This document shows positions 48,880-57,159 of a stretch of DNA of 64,000 nt, one piece after another. Where the stretch lies: assembly GCF_029338255.1 (NCBI RefSeq), contig NZ_CP119787.1:1612001-1676000 (forward strand). Reading direction: 5' to 3'. A program made the position numbers and the translations under genes. Within the stretch, counting starts at the first letter, position 1; each line of letters opens with the position of its first letter. Below the pieces are notes generated by a model. It was not told the origin of the DNA and searched no databases. It saw only the letters and a list, made by a program, of their open reading frames with translations. Origin of the DNA: Haloarcula halobia (GTDB taxonomy: Archaea; Halobacteriota; Halobacteria; Halobacteriales; Haloarculaceae).

Positions 48880-49971
48880 ATGGCCGACACAGACGACGGA
48901 GACGCGGTCGAGTGCCCACTCTGCGGGCAGCCCTTCGACCCGACCGCCGCCGGGGGCTGGTGTACGAACCCCGACTGCGGTGAGTGGCAGTACGAGGGCG
49001 CGGCGGGCGACGGCGACGAGGCGAGTGAGGACGCCGCGCCGGCCGCCGACTCCGAGACCGGACCGACAGACGAACTGGGTACGGAGGCCGCCGACGCCGA
49101 TTCCGCCGACGCCGACCCGGAGGCCGGACCCGCCGAGCCAGACCCGGCCTCCGGCGAGGCGAGCTGGGAAGACGTCGACCCCGCGCCCGAGGGAACAGCT
49201 TCGGCGCCCGAGGACGAAGACGACGAGTCCGACGTGGACGCCGCCGACGATCACGGGGACGAGACCCCGGCGACCGACGACGCGGACGCGTCGGAACCGG
49301 CCGGTGCCGAGTCCGCGTCGACGTCGGCGGAGACGGGCCCCTCGGACACGGACGACACTGGGGCGGACACCGACGCGGTCACGGCCGACACGCCCGCGAC
49401 CATCGAGTGTCCCGACTGCGGGACCGAACTCGACGCGGACGCGAACTTCTGTATCGAGTGCGGTGCCGACGTCCAGGCCGTCGAACCCGGTGGGGACGAC
49501 CTCACAAAGTGTCCGTCCTGTGGCACCGACCTCGAGGGCGACGAGCACTTCTGTGCGAACTGCGGCGAGGACCTCGAGGCCCACCGGGGCGGGTCCGGGG
49601 ACGCCGAGGCGGACGTCGACGCCGTCGACGCACTCGCCGCGCAGTCGGCGGACGAGACGGCGGCCGTCCCGGACTCGCTCGTCCTCTCGGTGGCCGGTAC
49701 CGACATCACCGTCGCGGACGGTGACAGGGTGGGCCGGGCGGTCCGGGCGGCGCTCGCCGACGCCGGCCGCCCCGAGGACGAGGCGGTCCGCATCCACCGC
49801 GAACACGTCCGGTTCGTCCGCGAGGCCGACGGGTTCTACCTCGTCGACCTGGGCGAGAACCCGACGACGCTCAACGGTCGCTCCCTGCGGAAGGGCGACC
49901 GGGAACCCGTCGGGCCCGGCGACGAGCTGGAGCTGTCCGGCGTGGCGACCATCACCATCGAGGCGCCGTGA
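48880..49971 (+). CDS. Zinc-ribbon protein with C-terminal FHA domain
   Basis: The 363-residue protein begins with a CPLC...CTNPDC zinc ribbon (12-33). A long acidic, low-complexity linker (about 40-170) follows, then two more zinc ribbons (CPDC...CIEC and CPSC...CANC) and an FHA domain (about 265-360) with RIHREHVRF and NPTTLNGRSL. It looks like an adaptor that reads phosphothreonine made by the upstream kinase. No catalytic domain is present. Confidence 0.82.
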   Translation: MADTDDGDAVECPLCGQPFDPTAAGGWCTNPDCGEWQYEGAAGDGDEASEDAAPAADSETGPTDELGTEAADADSADADPEAGPAEPDPASGEASWEDVDPAPEGTASAPEDEDDESDVDAADDHGDETPATDDADASEPAGAESASTSAETGPSDTDDTGADTDAVTADTPATIECPDCGTELDADANFCIECGADVQAVEPGGDDLTKCPSCGTDLEGDEHFCANCGEDLEAHRGGSGDAEADVDAVDALAAQSADETAAVPDSLVLSVAGTDITVADGDRVGRAVRAALADAGRPEDEAVRIHREHVRFVREADGFYLVDLGENPTTLNGRSLRKGDREPVGPGDELELSGVATITIEAP

Positions 49972-50019
49972 CCGGGATTTCACCCACACTTAAGCGCCCG
50001 CTGTAGAAACCACTGACCA

Positions 50020-51207
50020 ATGTGGGGCGGCTCCCTGTCCGCTGAACTCCGCGACTCCGTCCGCCTGGTCGGCGCCGAGCGATGGTTCTTCGCCGGCGGC
50101 GTCCTGGGTACTGTCGTCTACGGCGGCTGGGTCCTCGGGACCGGAACGCTCGCCGACGCCGTCGCCCCGTCGCTCGCCGGGTCGACCCTGTTCTCGGTGG
50201 GGTCGGCCCCCGTCGATGCGCTGGCGGTGCTGGCGGCCGTCGGCTGGGTAGTCGTCCCGGCGCTCGTCGCGGCGGCGCTGCTCGACCGCGCGCTGAAGAA
50301 CACGCGAGGGAATCTCGCGTCGCGCTACCGGTTCGACCACCCGAGCGCGCTGGTCGCGCCGTCCGGTCTCGTCGTGTTCGCGGTGGTGGCCGTCGGCGCC
50401 ACGGCGGGGCCGTCCCCGCTGCTGGCCGCCGCCGGCGCCGTCGCCGCCGCGCACCTGTTCGTCAGGACGCTCGCCTACGGCTACCGGGTCTACACGTTCT
50501 CGGTGCCGCCGCTTCTCTCCCTGCTCTCGGTCCTCGCTGCGGCCAGTCTCGCCGTCGCGTGGCTGGTCCACGCGCCGGCGCTGGGAACGTTCACCGGGTC
50601 ACTCGGGGACCGACTCGCCGCCACGGGCGTCGCGTCCGTCGCCGAGACGGTGGTCGCAGCCAGCGGCGTCGACGCCGGCACCGCTCGCTCGGCCGCCGTG
50701 ATGGGACCCGCGGTGCTCGCGGCGGCCTACCTGGTGCCCCAGTCCGCCGTCGGCCTGGTCGTCGCGCTGCGCGCGCCGCTCGAGAATCCGCGACCGCGGC
50801 CGGGTCAGCGCTACCCGAGTGCGGGCCGTCGTACAGCGGCGCCATCGGCTGACGCCGGTGGCCCGGGCCGGGACGACGGGGCGGCCGAGACGGACGCGGA
50901 CCCGGACGAATCCGCTCCGGCGGGAGCCGACACGGCCGACGATACCGACGACGCGCCGGCTGACTCCGACGAGTCCGGCGGGACCCGCGTGTTCACGCCG
51001 GACGAGCCGCTTCCGGAGGAGACGGCGGCGGCCGACGAGCCGACGCCCGACGGCACGACCGCAGACGAGTGGTTCGCCGACACCGCGGTGTACACCGACG
51101 ACGCCGCGGGCGAGGGAACGTCCGACCGGTGCCCAGCGTGTCACGCGGACGTACCGGCCGATGGGTCGGCACGGTTCTGTCCGAACTGCGGCGAGCGCCT
51201 CGACTAG
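50020..51207 (+). CDS. Membrane protein with acidic tail and zinc ribbon
   Basis: The 395-residue protein has about six membrane helices within residues 20-255. Next come an acidic disordered stretch and a C-terminal zinc ribbon CPAC...CPNC. It is the last gene of the kinase cluster and could be the membrane anchor or output of the pathway. The zinc ribbon resembles those in the previous protein. Its stop overlaps the convergent archease stop by three bases. Confidence 0.75.
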   Translation: MWGGSLSAELRDSVRLVGAERWFFAGGVLGTVVYGGWVLGTGTLADAVAPSLAGSTLFSVGSAPVDALAVLAAVGWVVVPALVAAALLDRALKNTRGNLASRYRFDHPSALVAPSGLVVFAVVAVGATAGPSPLLAAAGAVAAAHLFVRTLAYGYRVYTFSVPPLLSLLSVLAAASLAVAWLVHAPALGTFTGSLGDRLAATGVASVAETVVAASGVDAGTARSAAVMGPAVLAAAYLVPQSAVGLVVALRAPLENPRPRPGQRYPSAGRRTAAPSADAGGPGRDDGAAETDADPDESAPAGADTADDTDDAPADSDESGGTRVFTPDEPLPEETAAADEPTPDGTTADEWFADTAVYTDDAAGEGTSDRCPACHADVPADGSARFCPNCGERLD

Positions 51208-51614
51208 ACGTCGAAGACGACGTAGGCGCGCCAGCCGTCGGCTCGGTCCTCCAGGGCCATCTCGGAGTAGGTCACCGCCTTCACCTCGCGGGCCTCGACG
51301 GCCGGCAGCGGGACGCCGCGTGCGCTCCCCTCGAGGTGCCACTCGTCGCCGTCGGCGCGCACCGTCGCCTCGTTGTCGACGGGGAGCACCGAGCGCACGT
51401 CGCGTTCGTAGATGAGCTGATCGAGGTAATCGAAGAGGAGCGCCTCGCCGGACTCCGCGGTGACCGTCACCGAGAAGCGCTCGCCCGCCGGGGGAACCTC
51501 CTCACACATCGCGGCCGCGAGGCCGTCGGCCACGGCGGCAAAGGTGGCACCGAGGCTCTCGCCGGTGGCTTCGACGGCCACGTCCGCGGTGTGCTCGCGG
51601 AGGTCGAACGGCAT
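51204..51614 (-). CDS. Archease
   Basis: The 136-residue protein starts MPFDLREHTADVAVEATG and contains LLFDYLDQLIYERDV, hallmarks of archease, which helps RtcB ligase join tRNA and other RNA halves. Acidic residues near the N- and C-termini form the metal site. No rtcB is in the window. Confidence 0.92.
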   Translation of the reverse strand: MPFDLREHTADVAVEATGESLGATFAAVADGLAAAMCEEVPPAGERFSVTVTAESGEALLFDYLDQLIYERDVRSVLPVDNEATVRADGDEWHLEGSARGVPLPAVEAREVKAVTYSEMALEDRADGWRAYVVFDV

Positions 51615-51641
51615 GGGAGACTCCTCGGCGACTACCGTCCG

Positions 51642-51983
51642 TCAGTACTGGACGTCGACGGTGTGGTGTTCGGGCCCCGAGTCGCTCACCGGGGCCGTCA
51701 CCGTCAGGACGCCGTCCTCGTACACCGCCGAGATGTTCCCCTCCTCGATGGCCTTCGGCAGGCCGATGCTCCGGTGGACCACGCCGCTCCGGCCGGTCGC
51801 GTCGGCCTCGACGGCCTCGACGTGGAGGCGGCTGTCGTGCCATCGGACCTCGATATCGGCGGGGTCGTGGTCCGGCAGGTCGAACAGTACGACGTACGCA
51901 TCGTCTTCGCGGTACAGCTCCACGCCTTTCCGGGGATGATGTGTCGTCACGTGTGTCACCTCGGGTGGCAGTTCGCCGGCCAC
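51642..51983 (-). CDS. Hsp20/alpha-crystallin family protein
   Basis: The 113-residue protein has a core alpha-crystallin domain, with YVVLFDLPDHDPADIEVRW and GVLTVTAPV near the end. The C-terminal IxI motif of many Hsp20 proteins is not evident, and the N-terminal arm is short, so oligomer size may differ. It is likely a stress chaperone. It lies 27 bp upstream of the archease gene. Confidence 0.85.
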   Translation of the reverse strand: MAGELPPEVTHVTTHHPRKGVELYREDDAYVVLFDLPDHDPADIEVRWHDSRLHVEAVEADATGRSGVVHRSIGLPKAIEEGNISAVYEDGVLTVTAPVSDSGPEHHTVDVQY

Positions 51984-52007
51984 GCTAATAACTTGTGTGC
52001 GCGCTTT

Positions 52008-52565
52008 TCACTGGTTGGAAACCGGGATGTCTCCCAGTTCGACTGTGTAGCCCGTCGAATCCGTCCCGCCGTCGGACGTGGCGGTGACGACGGTCACCGA
52101 GACACTGGCCGGGCGCTCGCCGGACGGGAGCATCCACGACCCGGTGACCTGGCCGGTCTCGCCGGGTTCGAGGTCCCCGGTCGTGCCCGTCCCCGCCACG
52201 GTCGCGCCGTTGTGGGCCGTGGCCGCACCGACCTGTACCTCGGCCGGCCGCTCCCCGTCGTTCGTGACGTTCAACGTCAGGAGGAACTGCCAGCCGTCGT
52301 CGGTGGTGAGCACGGACGCCCGCGAGATGTGGGCGGTGGGTTCGGCCTGTGTCAGCACCTCGTCGCCGGCGTGGGCCCCGGTCACCTCCGGGGTGGGCGT
52401 CTTGGCGCTCGCCGTCGCCGCGTCGCCGCCGTCACCGCCGGCGACGTAGTGGCTGAGCATCCCGCCGAAGGTGGCGACCTCGATGAGTATCGGGAGGCCG
52501 ATGCCGATGACTATCAGGACTCGTATCAGCGTCGTCTGGTCGGGGCCGGAGACGTCGTCGAACAT
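52008..52565 (-). CDS. Membrane-anchored protein of oxidase operon (CbaE-like)
   Basis: The 185-residue protein has one N-terminal membrane helix (13-35) followed by a Thr/Ala-rich linker and a beta-rich extracellular domain. It sits just after the oxidase subunit I gene, the position of cbaE in the Natronomonas cbaDBAE operon. Sequence similarity to CbaE is not proved here, so the name rests on position. No metal motif is evident. Confidence 0.6.
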   Translation of the reverse strand: MFDDVSGPDQTTLIRVLIVIGIGLPILIEVATFGGMLSHYVAGGDGGDAATASAKTPTPEVTGAHAGDEVLTQAEPTAHISRASVLTTDDGWQFLLTLNVTNDGERPAEVQVGAATAHNGATVAGTGTTGDLEPGETGQVTGSWMLPSGERPASVSVTVVTATSDGGTDSTGYTVELGDIPVSNQ

Positions 52566-52595
52566 TGGTGAGCAGATGGGGGAAAACTGGTCGGG

Positions 52596-54281
52596 TCAGA
52601 CCGGAATCGGCGGACTACCGGGCGCTGTGATGCCGTCGGCGAGCATGGCCGCGAGCGGCGGGCCGTAGGCGATGACGATGAGGACGAGCGCGATGGCCGT
52701 CCACAGTTTGTAGTTGTCGAGGATGCGCGGGCTGTGTTCCGGGCCGGACAGCGGGTCCGGGAACACGCTGTTGACGCGCAGGCGCCCGCCGCGGTGGGCG
52801 ATCCAGGTCTCGGCCATCACGACGAGGAACAGCGCCGCGCCGACGAACAGGAGCGTCCCGCCGATGGCGATCTGCAGGCGCATCTCCCCGACCGTGCCAG
52901 CGACCCCCTCGAAGGAGAACTCGCTGTAGGTCGGCTCTGCGGTCCGGCGCGGGATGCCGGCCAGGCCAGCCCGGTGCATCGCGTTGGACATCAGCGCCAT
53001 GCCGATGAACCAGATGTAGGGCTGGATGGCCGCAAGCCCCCGCCGCTGGAGCTTCTTGCCCGTGATCTGGGGCACCAGCCAGTAGCTGATGGCCATCGCC
53101 GTCAGCGCGAAGGCCGTGCCGACGGTGAGGTGGAAGTGGCCGGGCACCCACAGCGTGTTGTGGATGAGGTAGTTGATGTTCATCCCGGCGTTGATCATCC
53201 CGGAGAACCCGCCGGCGGCGAACATCAGGCCGGCCAGCGCACAGCCGGCGAAGGCCGGCTCGCCCCACGGCAGGTTGCGGAGCCAGCTGAAGTAGCCCTT
53301 CCCGCCGTTCTGTCGGGCCCCGTGTTCAAGCGAGGCGACGACGGTGAAGGCGGTCAAAAGCGAGGGCAACAGCAGGAACATCGTGTTCGTCATGGCGATG
53401 AACTTGAAGCCCTCGGGGATGCCGGGGTCGACGTACTGGTGGTGGAAGCCGACCGGGGTCGACAGCAGCAGGAACAGCACGAAGACCACGCGAGCCAGCG
53501 GGTCGCTGAACAGCCGGCCGCCGGCCAGCTTCGGCAGGATGGTGTACCACACGAGGTACGCCGGCATCAGCCAGAAGTACACGACCGGGTGACCGAAGTA
53601 CCAGAACAGCGTCCGGGTCAGCAGCGGGTCGACGTTGCTGATGAGACCCAGCGACCACGGGATGAGAAAGACGACAACCTCGACGGCGACGCCGATGGTC
53701 GAGATGTACCACATCAGCATGGTCGTGATGACCATGAACGTCTTCAGCGGGATGCGCTCGCCGGCGTTCTCGGAACGCCAGTTCCACAGCGACTTGAAGT
53801 AGGCGTAGCCGGCGATCCACGAGCCGACGATGATGAGCGCGGCACCCAGGTAGAACGCCGGGTGGGCTTTCATCGGCGCGTAGAACGTGAACAGGACGTC
53901 GGCCTTCAGCGAGTGGCCGAGGATGGACGGCGCCCCGAAGAGGCCGCCCAGGATGGCCACGGCGGCCAGCACGGTGCCGACCAGCATCAGCCAGAAGGCA
54001 CCCCACGCGGCCCGCTGGGGGAGCACGCGCTCGAGACTGTTGCTCACCGCCCACCCGAACAGGCCGGCGATGAAGAACGTCGTGAACACCAGCGCCAGCA
54101 GGACGCCGTGCCCGGTCAGGATGGTGTAGTAGTCCGCGGAACTGAATATCCGGAACGTACCGGTGCGGTGCAGCGCCTGGACGATGCCAAAGACGGCACC
54201 GAGCGCCAGGGCGATAAACGAGACGATGAACTGACTGCGGATGAGTTTCGAAGTCTTGGGGTACTCGTCGACGAAGACCAT
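52596..54281 (-). CDS. cbaA: ba3-type cytochrome oxidase subunit I
   Basis: The 561-residue protein has about 13 helices. Heme and copper ligands are visible: H in LTGHGVLLALVF, WYFGHPVVYFW and GFHHQYVDPG for CuB, and the heme histidines in VPGHFHLTVGTA. This is the B-type (ba3) heme-copper oxidase subunit that reduces oxygen. The ATG at 54281 shares one base with the subunit II stop (TGATG), so translation is coupled. Confidence 0.93.
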   Translation of the reverse strand: MVFVDEYPKTSKLIRSQFIVSFIALALGAVFGIVQALHRTGTFRIFSSADYYTILTGHGVLLALVFTTFFIAGLFGWAVSNSLERVLPQRAAWGAFWLMLVGTVLAAVAILGGLFGAPSILGHSLKADVLFTFYAPMKAHPAFYLGAALIIVGSWIAGYAYFKSLWNWRSENAGERIPLKTFMVITTMLMWYISTIGVAVEVVVFLIPWSLGLISNVDPLLTRTLFWYFGHPVVYFWLMPAYLVWYTILPKLAGGRLFSDPLARVVFVLFLLLSTPVGFHHQYVDPGIPEGFKFIAMTNTMFLLLPSLLTAFTVVASLEHGARQNGGKGYFSWLRNLPWGEPAFAGCALAGLMFAAGGFSGMINAGMNINYLIHNTLWVPGHFHLTVGTAFALTAMAISYWLVPQITGKKLQRRGLAAIQPYIWFIGMALMSNAMHRAGLAGIPRRTAEPTYSEFSFEGVAGTVGEMRLQIAIGGTLLFVGAALFLVVMAETWIAHRGGRLRVNSVFPDPLSGPEHSPRILDNYKLWTAIALVLIVIAYGPPLAAMLADGITAPGSPPIPV

Positions 54282-54808
54282 CAGTTGCTCACCTCCTGTG
54301 GTTCGTACTGGTCCTTCGGGACCACTTCGACGGACCCGCCCATCGTGTGGTGGGCGGCCCCGCAGTACTCGTGACATACCAGCCCGTAGGTCCCCGTCTC
54401 GTCGAAGACGGCGGTGACCTCGGCGACCTGTCCGGGGATGACCATCGTGTTGATGTTGGTCTCCGTGATGGAGAAGCCGTGGACCACGTCCGCGCTGGTG
54501 ACCTTGAACGTCACGCGCGTGTCCGCGGGCACCCGGATGGGGGTGTCACCGCTGCCGGGCCGGAACTGGAACTGCTGGGCGACGACGTAGACGACGACCT
54601 GATCCTCGCTCGCCTGGACCACGCCGGGGTCGTCGAACTGTGTCCCGGTGTTGCCGTTCTGGACCGCCTGTGCACTGATCTGCCCTCCGGAGTCGTCGAC
54701 CATCGAGATGCCGGCACCGACGGTGCCATAGGAGATGGTTGCTATGAAGCCGACGATGAGGAGTATCGCTGCGCCGAGCCAGACTTTCTCGAAGTTGTGA
54801 ACCTGCAT
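54281..54808 (-). CDS. cbaB: Cytochrome oxidase subunit II with CuA
   Basis: The 175-residue protein has one N-terminal helix (10-30) and an extracellular CuA domain. Ligands H110, C145, E147, C149, H153 and M156 lie in VVHGFS and CHEYCGAAHHTMG. It receives electrons from the halocyanin-type protein encoded just upstream and passes them to subunit I. Confidence 0.93.
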   Translation of the reverse strand: MQVHNFEKVWLGAAILLIVGFIATISYGTVGAGISMVDDSGGQISAQAVQNGNTGTQFDDPGVVQASEDQVVVYVVAQQFQFRPGSGDTPIRVPADTRVTFKVTSADVVHGFSITETNINTMVIPGQVAEVTAVFDETGTYGLVCHEYCGAAHHTMGGSVEVVPKDQYEPQEVSN

Positions 54809-54812
54809 GTTA

Positions 54813-56033
54813 TCACCCGATCACCGACACGCGGCCGAGGAACTCGACGAAGTACATGAACGCCCACAGGAGCGCGATGAGGACGAAGTAGAAGGCGACC
54901 AGTGCCGCCGTCCCCTTGGGGTCGTACTCGTCGTGTGGCAGCTCCACCGCCGGTTCGGTCTCTGCCGCTTCTTCGACCGGAACCGGCCCGGTCGCACGTT
55001 CCAGGTCGTCGTCGGTCCCCATCTGGGGCGGCCGTTCCCGGTAGCGGCGCCGCATCACCGCCGCGAACAGCAGCGGCGAGAAGAACGCCAGCAGGACGGA
55101 CCCGCTCAGGAGCCACTGGGGCCCGGAGAGTTCGATGCTCCCGCGGCCACCGCCGCCACCTTCGCCGCCGCCCCCGCCCCCCTCGAGGGGGCCGCCGACG
55201 ACGACGGCGCCTTTCATGCCCAGCGACTCGTGGGGGACACAGACGTACTGGTAGACGCCCATCTCCTCGAAGGTGTAGGAGTAGGTGGTCCCCGATTCCG
55301 CGACGGGGGACCCCGAATCGAGGGGTCCGTCGCCGTCCGAGACGACGTTGTGGCCACCCCCCTCGCCGGTCCACGTCCAGACGACTTCGGTGCCCGGCGA
55401 GACTCTGACCGCCGGCGGGTCGAAGGCGAACGCGCCGTTGTTCCCCTGGGCACCGACCGATATCTCGACGGTGTCCTGGCCGGTCCTGTCGACGGTGGTC
55501 CCGTCGAAGTTCGAGACGTCGTCGAAGAAGCCGCCGTAGTCGGGGTTGGCGGGCGGTCCCTGGGGCTGGCTACTGCCGCCACCGCCCGACCCGCCGGGAC
55601 GGACGACGACGGCGCCTTTCATCCCGAGTGCCTCGTGGGGGACACAGACGTACTTGAAGATCCCCTCGGATTCGAAGGTGTAGGAGTAGGTGGTCCCCGA
55701 CTCCGCGACGGGGGACCCCGAATCGAGGGGCCCGTCCCCGTCCGAGACGACGTTGTGACCGCCGCCCTTGCCGTTCCACGTCCAGACGACTTCCGTGCCC
55801 GGATTGACCATCACGGCCGGGGGGTCGAACGCGAAGTTACCGTTGTTCCCCTGGGCCCCGACGGTGATCTCGACGGTGTCCTGTCCGCGTTTGTCGACGG
55901 TTCCATCGAAGTTCGAGACGTCGTCGAACCAGCCACCGTAGTCGGGTTCTTCCTGTGCCGATGCTAGTCCTGCCGCACCGAGCGCGGTCGCGCCGGCCGC
56001 GCCTTGCATGAATTGTCTCCTTCTTAGTGACAT
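54813..56033 (-). CDS. Tandem halocyanin fused to CbaD-like oxidase subunit
   Basis: The 406-residue protein has a Tat-type signal (SLRRRQFMQGAAG) and two blue-copper domains. Copper ligands are H93, C130, H133, M138 and H228, C265, H268, M273. A Gly-rich linker leads to a membrane helix (308-328), an acidic linker, and a second helix (375-398, YDPKGTAALVAFYFVLIAL) like the small oxidase subunit CbaD. ATG 56033 was chosen because a ggagg sits about seven bases before it. In Natronomonas halocyanin and CbaD are separate. Confidence 0.85.
   Translation of the reverse strand: MSLRRRQFMQGAAGATALGAAGLASAQEEPDYGGWFDDVSNFDGTVDKRGQDTVEITVGAQGNNGNFAFDPPAVMVNPGTEVVWTWNGKGGGHNVVSDGDGPLDSGSPVAESGTTYSYTFESEGIFKYVCVPHEALGMKGAVVVRPGGSGGGGSSQPQGPPANPDYGGFFDDVSNFDGTTVDRTGQDTVEISVGAQGNNGAFAFDPPAVRVSPGTEVVWTWTGEGGGHNVVSDGDGPLDSGSPVAESGTTYSYTFEEMGVYQYVCVPHESLGMKGAVVVGGPLEGGGGGGEGGGGGRGSIELSGPQWLLSGSVLLAFFSPLLFAAVMRRRYRERPPQMGTDDDLERATGPVPVEEAAETEPAVELPHDEYDPKGTAALVAFYFVLIALLWAFMYFVEFLGRVSVIG
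55200..55950 (-). repeat. Internal duplication encoding the two copper domains
   Basis: The two halocyanin domains share long identical DNA blocks about 0.4 kb apart, for example around 55274-55325 and 55680-55730, where only scattered bases differ. The duplication is therefore recent or kept uniform by gene conversion. Confidence 0.75.
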
Positions 56034-56169
56034 CCACATCCCTCCACTGCAGGAGGCCGATCCGTCACTGTCGTCGCTCCAACGGTCTGTCGGCCCATAT
56101 CCACCCGAACCAACGTCATCGACTAAAAAGCACCCAGTGTTTTCAGCGGATAGGAACGCCCCATCCATT

Positions 56170-56176
56170 TTTATAG
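56170..56176 (+). promoter_or_regulatory. TATA box of small membrane protein gene
   Basis: tttatag is centred 26 nt before ATG 56199 and selects it as a leaderless start. Confidence 0.6.
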
Positions 56177-56198
56177 ACGGTCCGCCCAAGCGTTGTCC

Positions 56199-56381
56199 AT
56201 GTCGATGTCGAACCCACGTATCGTGACGCTGCTTGCACTCGCCGGGCTGGCCCCGGTCGCCTACTATCTGCAGGGGACAGGCCGGACCATCGTCGCGCTC
56301 GCGCTCGTCAACGTCGTTCTCATCGCCGCGAGTCTCTACTGGATGACGGCGAAGGGCGCGTCGGAGGGTGCCCCGGCCTGA
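56199..56381 (+). CDS. Small two-helix membrane protein
   Basis: The 60-residue protein has two hydrophobic helices, IVTLLALAGLAPVAYYL and IVALALVNVVLIAASLYWM. It is divergent from the oxidase operon and directly precedes the SafE-like gene, so it may help oxidase assembly or copper handling. No family name is certain. Confidence 0.7.
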   Translation: MSMSNPRIVTLLALAGLAPVAYYLQGTGRTIVALALVNVVLIAASLYWMTAKGASEGAPA

Positions 56382-56382
56382 G

Positions 56383-57153
56383 ATGGGCCCCGGGCTCCCG
56401 GTGGGGACAGGCGAGACAGCGGGCCTACTGGCCTTTGCCGGCCTCGGCCTCGTCGGCAGCGTCCACTGTCTCGGGATGTGCGGGCCGCTGGTCACCACCT
56501 ACGCCGACAGACTCGACGACGGCGGCCCGGTCTCGACGCACGAGATCCGACAGCAGGCGCTTTTCAACGTCGGCCGCACGCTGAGTTACACCGCCGTCGG
56601 CGCGCTGCTCGGGGCGCTCGGGGCCGTCCTCTACGACATCGCCGGCCTCGCACAGATCGGTACTGCCGTACGCGGCGCCGTCGGTGTGCTCGTCGGCACG
56701 TTCATCGTCGCCGTCGGTCTCGGGTACCTGACCCGCGGGAGCGCCGTGGACCTGGCCGCCTCGGTCCCGGTCGTGGGGACCGGATTTCAGCGGGTCTCGG
56801 CGGCGCTCGTGGCGAGGATCGACGCCTGGGTCGACGGTCCGGGGATGGTGGCACTGGGGGCGATGCACGGCCTGCTCCCGTGTCCGCTGCTGTACCCGGC
56901 GTTCCTGTACGCCTTCGCGACGGGGTCTGTGGTGACCGGCGCCCTCTCGCTCGCGGCGCTGGGCCTGGGGACCATCCCGCTCGTGTTCGCCTACGGGACG
57001 GCCTTCGGGACGCTCTCGCCGACCCGCCGTTCGACACTCCACCGGGTGCTGGGCGCCGTCTTCGTCGTGCTCGCGCTCGTGCCCCTCGCGAACGGCCTGG
57101 CGGCCTTCGGCGTCTCGATCCCCAAGCCGCCGCTGCCGATGCCCTGGATGTGA
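56383..57153 (+). CDS. SafE/UreH-type membrane protein, oxidase-copper context
   Basis: The 256-residue protein has about six helices and the family motifs HCLGMCGPLV in helix 1 and GAMHGLLPCPLLYP in a later helix, both Cys/His/Met-rich. Members of this family (sulfite exporter TauE/SafE and UreH-like) next to copper P-ATPases are tied to heme-copper oxidase assembly. A GTG 15 bp upstream (56368) is an alternative start. Six bp separate it from the P-ATPase gene. Confidence 0.82.
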   Translation: MGPGLPVGTGETAGLLAFAGLGLVGSVHCLGMCGPLVTTYADRLDDGGPVSTHEIRQQALFNVGRTLSYTAVGALLGALGAVLYDIAGLAQIGTAVRGAVGVLVGTFIVAVGLGYLTRGSAVDLAASVPVVGTGFQRVSAALVARIDAWVDGPGMVALGAMHGLLPCPLLYPAFLYAFATGSVVTGALSLAALGLGTIPLVFAYGTAFGTLSPTRRSTLHRVLGAVFVVLALVPLANGLAAFGVSIPKPPLPMPWM

Positions 57154-57159
57154 CGACCG

